Of a DNA stretch of 5,802 bases, positions 1 to 5,802 are shown in pieces. The position numbers and the translations under genes are program-made. The stretch spans positions 1 through 5,802 of the forward strand of contig CALKXN010000348.1 of assembly GCA_938003555.1 (NCBI GenBank). Reading direction: 5' to 3'. The notes under the pieces were generated by a model. That model saw only the letters and a list, made by a program, of their open reading frames with translations, ran no database searches and was not told the origin of the DNA. How positions within the stretch are numbered: position 1 is the first letter of the stretch; each line of letters opens with the position of its first letter. This DNA is from an uncultured Robiginitomaculum sp. (lineage in GTDB: Bacteria; Pseudomonadota; Alphaproteobacteria; Caulobacterales; Maricaulaceae).

Positions 1-1
1 G

Positions 2-1162
2 TTGCAATTTTGCTTTTGCCCACTCACGTCCACCAAGACCGAATGCTAGTGCACCAGCGACTGCTGCAGCAACCATAGCGGCTGAGAATGCAGTTTCAAC
101 GATACCGTCGCCAAGGTTCATTTCTGACAGACCCATAAAGGCAATCAGGATGATGATGATGTAACGGATCGCATTCGCCATTGTTTCGCCAACAGCGCCT
201 TTGATCATGCGCATAACGAAGTTTGCGATGAATACGCCTGCACCAATGATAACTGCACCAAAGATGATCTTACCACCAAGAGCAAGAAGCGTTGAGAAGA
301 CATTGCTTACGGCTGGAATGTCCAGCGTAGATGTTGCGGCAGTCAGACCAAGCAGAACGATTGCGATAAAGCCGATTGTTCCGACAAGCTTAGAAGGCTT
401 AAATCCAGAAACATCACCGTCAAGACCATCGATATTTGCCATCGCGCTGTCTAGGCCAAGTGCAGGAAGTGTGCTCTGGGCTAGGTTTGAAACGAAGCGG
501 CCAATAAATACGGCAATACCAAGAATGATTGTCGCGCCAAGGATCTTCGGAATGTAAGCGAGGATCAGGTCAAGCATTTCGCTTACTGGCTCAGAAATTC
601 CAGGAATTTCCCAGATGCCGATTGCTGTGATTGCAAATGTAACAATGACAAGAACAGAAACGATTTTAGCAATGCTTGAGGAAATTGTGCTTCCTGAAGC
701 TGCAGCTTCTTCGCCGCCGCCAATGCCGTATTTCGCAGCTAATGAGTCAACGTGAGCGACTTCCAGCATGCTTGAAATAACGTTCTTGATGACTTTTGCG
801 AGCATAACACCAACCGCTAAGACGATACCGCCGACGATAAGTTTAGGCAGATAAGCAAAGATGTCGTTCATCATTGTGTTGAGGAAACCCAACTGGTCAG
901 CAACGAGCGGGAAGCGCGCGATGGCCATAAGAATGAAGACTAACCAAACCAGCCAGAAGAAGGCTTGTCCAAGTGAACGGCCCATATTGCTGCCGCCAGC
1001 TTTAGCTTTTGCACCAAGTCCAGTGCGGTTAACTGCGCCTGCGACGGCCCAGCGTACTAATAATGCGATGACATAACCTGCCACCAATAATGCGATTGCT
1101 ATCGCGACGTTGGCGGCATTCGCCTCCAAAAACGCCATAGTTCCATTTAATGCTTTTTCCAT
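2..1162 (-). CDS. Mechanosensitive-channel-like membrane protein with conserved TM helix repeats (C-terminus cut by window edge)
   Basis: I read 387 codons on the minus strand from an ATG at 1162 with no stop before the window edge, so the C-terminus is missing. The start is fixed by a strong Shine-Dalgarno GGAGGG (1167-1172) 4 bases upstream. The protein is almost entirely hydrophobic helices separated by short polar loops. An internal repeat of the form 'aYxPKxxxGxxxLxxGxxxxxxV' occurs at about residues 99-130 (IFAYLPKLIVGG), 198-228 (ILAYIPKILGAT) and, more degenerate, 288-320 (LLALGGKIIFGA). A further hydrophobic helix lies at 17-40. These repeats are typical of the 'conserved TM helix' family (PF05552), usually annotated as mechanosensitive ion channel proteins. 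The last visible segment, AFGLGGREWA (about 374-383), is the motif that closes the membrane part in this family and resembles the pore-helix end of MscS. The likely location is the inner membrane, and an osmotic or ion-flux role is inferred from family only. It is transcribed divergently from zapE. Confidence 0.85.
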   Translation of the reverse strand, partial: MEKALNGTMAFLEANAANVAIAIALLVAGYVIALLVRWAVAGAVNRTGLGAKAKAGGSNMGRSLGQAFFWLVWLVFILMAIARFPLVADQLGFLNTMMNDIFAYLPKLIVGGIVLAVGVMLAKVIKNVISSMLEVAHVDSLAAKYGIGGGEEAAASGSTISSSIAKIVSVLVIVTFAITAIGIWEIPGISEPVSEMLDLILAYIPKILGATIILGIAVFIGRFVSNLAQSTLPALGLDSAMANIDGLDGDVSGFKPSKLVGTIGFIAIVLLGLTAATSTLDIPAVSNVFSTLLALGGKIIFGAVIIGAGVFIANFVMRMIKGAVGETMANAIRYIIIILIAFMGLSEMNLGDGIVETAFSAAMVAAAVAGALAFGLGGREWAKAKLQ

Positions 1163-1241
1163 TTAGCCCTCCAGCTATAATTTTGTTTAACGCAGTCAAC
1201 ACATGCTGCACGCGCCCTCGTATAAGAACAGCTTCACATGA

Positions 1242-1270
1242 TTGACAGAAGATGAACACAATCTTAACGC
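1242..1270 (+). promoter_or_regulatory. Weak candidate promoter for zapE
   Basis: A perfect -35 hexamer TTGACA (1242-1247) is followed after 17 bp by TAACGC (1265-1270), which matches only the first two bases of the -10 consensus. It lies about 40 bp upstream of the zapE start in the 148-bp divergent spacer, the only place a zapE promoter could be in this window. The poor -10 keeps this tentative. I see no other structure in the spacer apart from the ribosome binding site of the membrane protein. Confidence 0.25.
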
Positions 1271-1310
1271 AATTTAAACGCGGCGACCACCCTTTGTTCA
1301 CGAAAGCTCT

Positions 1311-2411
1311 ATGAAATTACACATGACACTCTCGAGCACATTAGAAAACCGTATTGCTAACGGTGATTTACAGCGTGACGAGTCACAAATCCTCGCGGCG
1401 CAGGCGTTAGATGATTTGCTGCTGCGTTTACCCAAGCGCCGCAGTAAGCGCGGGTGGTTTTCAAAAAAAGCCGATCCCGTCAAAGGCCTCTATCTATGGG
1501 GCGGCGTTGGACGCGGAAAATCCATGCTTATGGATATCTTCTACGACTTAGCGCCAACACAGGATAAGCGGCGCGTCCATTTTCATGCTTTCATGTTGGA
1601 TGTACATGAGCGCATTGCTGCCGCGCGTCAAAGCGGTGAGGGTGAACCCATAGAGCAAGTGGCTAAAGAGCTCTCTGAAGACGCGCAGCTTTTGTGCTTT
1701 GATGAATTTCATGTGACAGACATTACTGATGCGATGATAATATCACGTCTGTTCGAGAAGCTCTTTGATCGCGGCCTCATTATGCTGGCGACATCGAATC
1801 GCGCGCCGAAGGAGCTCTATAAAAATGGACTTAATCGCCCCTTATTTGAGCCATTCATTACGATGCTTGAGCGCTTTTGCGATGTTGTCGAGTTCCCTGG
1901 CGCGACAGATCATCGGTTGTCACAAATTAAGGCCGCTCCGGTATATTACGCGCCGCTTGGGGCGGTGGCAGATGAGGGGGTTGAGGCTGCGTGGATACGC
2001 TTAATTGGGGGAGCGCAGCCGCGCGAAACGAGTCTGACAGTGCAGGGCCGAGAGTTAAAACTTCGCCGCACGGCTGCAGGCGTTGCCCGCGCTAGTTTTT
2101 CAAGGCTCTGTGAAACCCCACTCGGCGCTGCAGATTATCTTCGCCTTGCCAAAGCTTTTCAAACTGTTATTCTGGAGAACGTGCCTCAAATGGGCCGCGA
2201 AAGCCGAAATGAAGCCAAGCGCTTCGTCACACTTATTGATGCGCTATATGAGACCCGCACCAAATTGATAATGAGCGCGGCGACAGAACCGGACATGCTC
2301 TATGTCGATGGCGACGGGGCTTTTGAATTTGAACGCACCGCCAGCCGCCTTTATGAAATGCAAGGCGAAAGCTATTTATCTGAACGCCGAAATTTTGATG
2401 GCGAGGGTTAG
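1311..2411 (+). CDS. zapE: ZapE / AFG1-family AAA+ type ATPase (cell division associated)
   Basis: This is a 366-residue P-loop ATPase of the AFG1/ZapE family, close to the usual length (about 350-390). Visible motifs are Walker A GGVGRGKS (residues 64-71, Lys70), the family segment HFHAFM (90-95), Walker B LLCFDEFHVTD (127-137, Asp131/Glu132), a sensor-1-like LATSNR (159-164, Asn163), and the C-terminal family block FSRLCETPLGAADYLRLA (263-280). In E. coli ZapE is a cytosolic, membrane-associated ATPase that acts at the Z-ring and affects FtsZ stability; the mitochondrial homologue Afg1 is linked to protein quality control. The role here is inferred from the family. Two in-frame ATGs (1311 and 1323) are close together. 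I use 1311, preceded by a weak purine stretch GAAAG (1302-1306); 1323 has no better site. The gene is followed by mdh 101 bp downstream on the same strand, an order often seen in alphaproteobacteria. Confidence 0.93.
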   Translation: MKLHMTLSSTLENRIANGDLQRDESQILAAQALDDLLLRLPKRRSKRGWFSKKADPVKGLYLWGGVGRGKSMLMDIFYDLAPTQDKRRVHFHAFMLDVHERIAAARQSGEGEPIEQVAKELSEDAQLLCFDEFHVTDITDAMIISRLFEKLFDRGLIMLATSNRAPKELYKNGLNRPLFEPFITMLERFCDVVEFPGATDHRLSQIKAAPVYYAPLGAVADEGVEAAWIRLIGGAQPRETSLTVQGRELKLRRTAAGVARASFSRLCETPLGAADYLRLAKAFQTVILENVPQMGRESRNEAKRFVTLIDALYETRTKLIMSAATEPDMLYVDGDGAFEFERTASRLYEMQGESYLSERRNFDGEG

Positions 2412-2440
2412 CGTCATGCATTACTGACTGAGCCGAATAA

Positions 2441-3481
<1,041 letters not shown>

Positions 3482-3502
3482 AGTAGGTTTTTATCAGAAT
3501 TT

Positions 3503-3531
3503 AAAGCGGGCCTTTGCGGCCCGCTTTTTTT
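3503..3531 (+). terminator. Intrinsic terminator of mdh
   Basis: A perfect 10-bp GC-rich stem (AAAGCGGGCC, 3503-3512, pairing with GGCCCGCTTT, 3518-3527) with a 5-base loop (TTTGC) runs into seven T residues (3525-3531). It starts 21 bp after the mdh stop codon, so it should end the zapE-mdh transcript strongly. Confidence 0.93.
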
Positions 3532-3546
3532 ATGCGACTTAGGCGA

Positions 3547-4065
3547 ATGACCAAAATAATCCTAGAGACAGAACGCCTCATCCTGCGCCATATTGATCCG
3601 GTCGCAGATCTTGATCCGTGGACGGATATGATGAGCGATGAAGAGACTGTGCGTTTCATCGGGGGGCAAATAATGGATCGCGCGGGGGCGTGGCGTCAAA
3701 TGGCGATGCTGATCGGGCATCAAGCGATTAAGGGCTATAGTTTTTGGTCCGTCGTTGAAAAAAACAGCAGCAATTTTATCGGGCGCGTTGGCCCGTGGTG
3801 CCCCGAAGGCTGGCCGGAACCGGAAATTGGCTGGACAATACATCGCGACTACACCCGTCAAGGATATGCCAAAGAGGCGGGCAGGGCGTGCATAGAATAT
3901 GCGCGCGATATTCTCGGATGGAGCCGCGTTATTCATGTGATTGCTGAGGAAAATATTGGTTCAATTAAAACGGCTGAGGCGCTTGGGGCGAAGCGTTTAT
4001 ATCCAATCACAAATTTGCCGCCTTTTGGCGATGTTAAATGCTGGGCGTATGGGCAAGATTTTTAG
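3547..4065 (+). CDS. GNAT-family N-acetyltransferase (RimJ/RimL-like)
   Basis: This 172-residue protein has the Acetyltransf_3 layout. The N-terminal strand ETERLILR (7-14) is the hallmark opening of RimJ/RimL-type acetyltransferases. It is followed by a middle segment ending in EIGWTIHRDYTRQGYAKEAG (93-112), where RQGYA (104-108) is the acetyl-CoA pyrophosphate-binding loop of motif A. The segment HVIAEENIGSIKTAEALGAKRL (130-151) is motif B with the usual Asn136 and Ser139. The protein would transfer acetyl from acetyl-CoA to an amine, but the substrate cannot be told from sequence; members acetylate ribosomal proteins, other proteins or small molecules. I chose the ATG at 3547 because the protein starts there in relatives. 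An upstream ATG (3532) and TTG (3514) abut or overlap the mdh terminator and are unlikely. The ribosome binding site is weak (AGG 3541-3543, only 3 bases away). The gene converges with the LytTR gene with a 2-bp gap. Confidence 0.88.
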   Translation: MTKIILETERLILRHIDPVADLDPWTDMMSDEETVRFIGGQIMDRAGAWRQMAMLIGHQAIKGYSFWSVVEKNSSNFIGRVGPWCPEGWPEPEIGWTIHRDYTRQGYAKEAGRACIEYARDILGWSRVIHVIAEENIGSIKTAEALGAKRLYPITNLPPFGDVKCWAYGQDF

Positions 4066-4067
4066 GG

Positions 4068-4787
4068 TTATATCCAACCCGCCTCTTTCATACGCGATTT
4101 GCCTGAGCGGCTCACAGGAACCGCGTTGCCATTTTTCAAAATGATTTCGGACTTGCCGTTTTGGAACAGGGATTTATCGACGCCGGACTCGGCGACCCAC
4201 CAGGAGCGATGGGTTTGAACGCCGCGAAGGGGCGTCGTTTCAGCGATGGCGTCTTTTAAGCGAATGAGAACCAAATCATCGCCTTTTGACGTGATGATGC
4301 GGACGTAATGATCTTCAGAGGACAGTGCGTAAATCTCGGCGCTACGCAGTGCAGGTTTGAGGCGATCAATCAAAGTGGCGCGCGTTTGAGTGGCCGCGGG
4401 CTTGCGAAAGGCGAGCTCGATTAGAGCGCCTGTCCCGCAGATTAAAATCGCAATGACCCAGACATAGAAAAGTGTAAGCGCTATTCCTGCGATGCTATTG
4501 TTCGGGCTTTGCATGATCGGCACAAATATCGAAACAAGCGTCGCTGAGCCAATGGAGCGGCCTAGCGCCGTAAGCCAGATATTCTGTGTTATATTTTTAA
4601 AATATGAGGCGACATCGAATATGGCTGCGCCAAATCCACCCGCCATACACAGTCCAATCCAATAGGTGAACCGCGCGCCCGTATTCATGCGTCCTGTGCC
4701 ATAGGGTGCGAGGATGGATAAAACTAACCCCGCCGCAAATGATATGATAATCATCGGGAGGATATTTTTTCTAAAAAATGTTTTCAT
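4068..4787 (-). CDS. Membrane-anchored LytTR-domain transcriptional regulator
   Basis: This 239-residue protein, counted from the ATG at 4787, has four hydrophobic segments at about residues 8-29, 40-60, 71-92 and 99-125. A cytoplasmic LytTR DNA-binding domain follows at about 151-237. The LytTR hallmarks are IYALSSEDHYVRIIT (152-166), the strand LVLIRLKDAI (172-181), GVQTHRSWWV (189-198) and the late NGNAVPVSRS (219-228). There is no receiver domain, so a signal is presumably sensed through the membrane part; this one-protein design is known for LytTR proteins but its ligands are mostly unknown. The frame is open to a GTG at 4817, but a candidate promoter would start the mRNA near 4813, past that GTG, so I prefer the ATG. 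Its ribosome binding site is weak (GCGGG, 3 bases away). It is divergent from the lipoprotein and carotenoid oxygenase genes, its likely targets. Confidence 0.87.
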   Translation of the reverse strand: MKTFFRKNILPMIIISFAAGLVLSILAPYGTGRMNTGARFTYWIGLCMAGGFGAAIFDVASYFKNITQNIWLTALGRSIGSATLVSIFVPIMQSPNNSIAGIALTLFYVWVIAILICGTGALIELAFRKPAATQTRATLIDRLKPALRSAEIYALSSEDHYVRIITSKGDDLVLIRLKDAIAETTPLRGVQTHRSWWVAESGVDKSLFQNGKSEIILKNGNAVPVSRSGKSRMKEAGWI

Positions 4788-4808
4788 AAACCCGCTTGGT
4801 TTTCCCCT

Positions 4809-4909
4809 GTCACTCACGCATCGTAAACGGATGGCGCCAGTTTATCAAGAAAATCGCAGGTTATTCGCGATGCGTGAACGGAAATTTGGGTCACTCACGA
4901 CGCGAATGA
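4809..4909. repeat. Short direct and inverted repeats in the divergent spacer
   Basis: The 10-mer GTCACTCACG occurs at 4809-4818 and again at 4890-4899 as a perfect direct repeat. TCACGCATCG (4814-4823) is repeated in inverted orientation as CGATGCGTGA (4868-4877). TTATTCGCG (4861-4869) is mirrored with one mismatch by CGCGAATGA (4901-4909). Together they give three related copies of a roughly 20-bp element: 4810-4830 plus, 4861-4881 minus and 4891-4913 plus. The spacer is non-coding as far as I can see, so a protein-binding role is likely. Confidence 0.6.
4820..4848 (-). promoter_or_regulatory. Candidate sigma-70-type promoter of the LytTR gene
   Basis: On the minus strand TTGATA (4843-4848, 5 of 6 to the -35 consensus) is followed after exactly 17 bp by TACGAT (4820-4825, 4 of 6 to the -10 consensus). 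Transcription would start near 4813, giving a leader of about 26 bases before the ATG at 4787. One CCGTT-type site (4823-4831) overlaps the -10 region. Confidence 0.45.
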
Positions 4910-4970
4910 ACCGTTTGCCGCAAAGGCTCTGGAAAGGTCAAAAAAATGAGTCTTACTTATGATCAACGGT
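4823..4970. promoter_or_regulatory. Cluster of four CCGTT-type sites, candidate LytTR operators
   Basis: Four 9-mers share the core [TA]CCGTTN[AG]: TCCGTTTAC (4823-4831, minus), TCCGTTCAC (4874-4882, minus), ACCGTTTGC (4910-4918, plus) and ACCGTTGAT (4962-4970, minus). As I recall it, the published LytTR half-site is close to [TA][AC][CA]GTTN[AG] plus one further base, normally in pairs about 21 bp apart. All four fit that 8-base core, but the usual 21-bp pairing is not seen here. The two copies assigned to the LytTR promoter are 51 bp apart and the two assigned to the lipoprotein promoter are 52 bp apart, each about five helical turns. The operator function is an inference. Confidence 0.45.
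4935..4963 (+). promoter_or_regulatory. Candidate promoter of the lipoprotein-carotenoid oxygenase operon
   Basis: TATGAT (4958-4963) matches the -10 consensus at 5 of 6 positions. The hexamer 17 bp upstream, AGGTCA (4935-4940), matches the -35 at only 3 of 6, which fits a promoter that needs an activator. The expected start near 4970 gives a leader of about 36 bases. One CCGTT-type site overlaps the -10/start and another is centred about 56 bp upstream of it. Confidence 0.4.
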
Positions 4971-5005
4971 AAACCCGCCGGCCCTAATCTTTAAAGGAGT
5001 TTCTG

Positions 5006-5503
5006 ATGTTAAACTTAAAATCCATATTATCTCTGACGGTAGCTTGCACGGCGATAACGCTTAGCGCTTGCGCCGTTTCGCCAAATAGCCCCGAGGCAGA
5101 GATGAAGCCTGCGCCTATTTCCACGCCAAAAACAGATGTAACCGGCGCGGCGACGTTAAAGGTCACAATTCATAATATTAAGACGCAAGAGGGCAAAATC
5201 TCTGCGGCTCTGTTTGATGAGGCCGGATATAAAGGCGGCGCGCAAATCAGCGGTATGCATGCAGATGTCACCGGGGATAACGTCGTGCTTGATTTCACTA
5301 ACTTGCCCGCTGGAGAATACGGCATTAAATTATTCCATGACGTCAATGGAAACGGCGAAATGGATACAAACCCTTTCGGTATTCCGCTCGAGCCATATGC
5401 CTTTTCAAACAGTGCCGCCGGATTGATGGGGCCCGCCAAATGGGACGTTGCACGGTTCACCGTTCAGGCCGGTGAGAACAGTCACACCATCACATTTCGT
5501 TAG
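5006..5503 (+). CDS. DUF2141-domain lipoprotein
   Basis: This 165-residue exported protein has a lipoprotein signal: a short hydrophobic stretch (about 6-19) ends in the lipobox LSAC (19-22), so Cys22 would be lipidated. Residue +2 is Ala, not Asp, which by the E. coli rule favours the outer membrane. A Pro/Thr-rich linker (about 25-48) precedes a beta-rich domain (50-165) that matches DUF2141 (PF09912). Evidence for this is LKVTIHNI near its start, LPAGEYGIKLFHD (100-112), the signature NGNGEMDTNPFGIPLEPYAFSN (114-135) and a closing FTVQAGE. Asp112, Asn114, Asn116 and Asp120 are spaced like an EF-hand/dockerin-type calcium loop. The biochemical function of DUF2141 is unknown to me. The start has an excellent ribosome binding site (AGGAG, 4995-4999, 6 bases away). 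The carotenoid oxygenase gene follows after 29 bp with no terminator between, so the two are probably co-transcribed. Confidence 0.88.
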   Translation: MLNLKSILSLTVACTAITLSACAVSPNSPEAEMKPAPISTPKTDVTGAATLKVTIHNIKTQEGKISAALFDEAGYKGGAQISGMHADVTGDNVVLDFTNLPAGEYGIKLFHDVNGNGEMDTNPFGIPLEPYAFSNSAAGLMGPAKWDVARFTVQAGENSHTITFR

Positions 5504-5532
5504 TCTCTAACCCCGTTTGAAAGGTCGATGTC

Positions 5533-5802
5533 ATGTCCGTCACATCCCCGCAGCTTAGCCGTCGTCACATGCTCCTTAGCGCCGCAGGCCTTGGATTGTC
5601 CCAAGCCATAGCTCTGCCCGCCTTTGCCACTGATAAAGCAGACTGGCGCATTGGGTGGCAAAATACGCGCTCTGATGTTTTGCGCACGCCGGATATGCGC
5701 ATGGTCTCCGGCGCGCTGCCTAAGGGACTGCGCGGTACATTATATCGCAATGGCCCGGCTGTTTTCTCACGCGGCGGCGCGACTGTAGATCATTGGTTTG
5801 AC
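5533..5802 (+). CDS. Carotenoid oxygenase (RPE65/CCD family), Tat-exported, N-terminal part
   Basis: Ninety codons are visible and the gene runs off the right edge. The N-terminus is a twin-arginine signal: SRRHMLL (9-15) followed by a moderately hydrophobic stretch and a plausible cleavage site after ALPAFA (27-32). The mature start contains the family opening, with G-x-LPKGLRGTLYRNGPA (60-76) and DHWFD (86-90), which normally continues as GDGM in carotenoid cleavage oxygenases. Members use a non-haem Fe(II) held by four histidines to split a C=C bond in carotenoids, apocarotenoids or stilbenes. Those histidines lie beyond the window, so catalytic competence cannot be checked. Tat export suggests that the iron is loaded in the cytoplasm and the enzyme works in the periplasm. 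The start ATG (5533) has AAGG (5521-5524) 8 bases upstream; the nearby ATG at 5528 is in another frame. The gene lies 29 bp after the lipoprotein gene. Confidence 0.88.
   Translation, partial: MSVTSPQLSRRHMLLSAAGLGLSQAIALPAFATDKADWRIGWQNTRSDVLRTPDMRMVSGALPKGLRGTLYRNGPAVFSRGGATVDHWFD

Noticed and set aside
201..557. Plus-strand open frame of 118 codons (and another at 861-1076)
   Set aside because: Both lie inside the membrane protein gene on the opposite strand. Their composition is that of an antisense reading, and neither has a ribosome binding site or a recognisable domain.
1163..1200. TTGACT plus TATAGC as a promoter for the membrane protein gene
   Set aside because: The spacing is only 14 bp, and the -10 would lie almost on the ribosome binding site, leaving no leader.
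4065..4080. GGGTT...AACCC hairpin between the convergent genes as a terminator
   Set aside because: The stem is only 5 bp and no T tract follows it on either strand.
4714..4962. Plus-strand open frame across the LytTR start and the spacer
   Set aside because: It overlaps the start of the LytTR gene and the promoter and repeat region, and its translation has no recognisable domain; most likely chance.

Overview
The window looks like a piece of an alphaproteobacterial chromosome of medium GC content. The main clue is the pair zapE (AFG1-type ATPase) followed by a malate dehydrogenase of the Rossmann/LDH-like type, an order common in that class. The exported carotenoid oxygenase, DUF2141 lipoprotein and membrane-bound LytTR regulator would suit a marine or aquatic member such as the Maricaulales/Hyphomonadaceae or the sphingomonads. 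That finer placement is only a guess.

Layout, left to right. (1) Positions 2-1162, minus strand: a multi-pass membrane protein of the 'conserved TM helix' mechanosensitive-channel-like family, cut off at its C-terminus by the window edge. (2) A 148-bp divergent spacer. (3) 1311-2411, plus: zapE. (4) 2513-3481, plus: mdh, starting at an internal ATG with a clear ribosome binding site and ending at a strong intrinsic terminator (3503-3531). (5) 3547-4065, plus: a RimJ/RimL-like GNAT acetyltransferase that begins 15 bases after the terminator. (6) 4068-4787, minus: a four-helix membrane protein with a C-terminal LytTR DNA-binding domain, convergent with the GNAT gene and only 2 bp from it. (7) A regulatory-looking divergent spacer. 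(8) 5006-5503, plus: a DUF2141 lipoprotein. (9) 5533 to the right edge, plus: the N-terminus of a Tat-exported carotenoid oxygenase (RPE65/CCD family), 29 bp downstream and probably in the same operon.

The left two thirds is mostly housekeeping: division-associated ATPase, TCA-cycle enzyme and membrane channel. The right third is the interesting part. A membrane-anchored LytTR regulator is divergent from an operon for two exported proteins. The spacer holds two plausible sigma-70-type promoters facing apart, and four copies of a CCGTT-cored 9-mer that resembles the known LytTR half-site. In each promoter one copy lies over the -10 region and another lies 51-52 bp further upstream. The working inference is a locally autoregulated envelope module in which the LytTR protein senses something at the membrane and controls the lipoprotein and carotenoid oxygenase.
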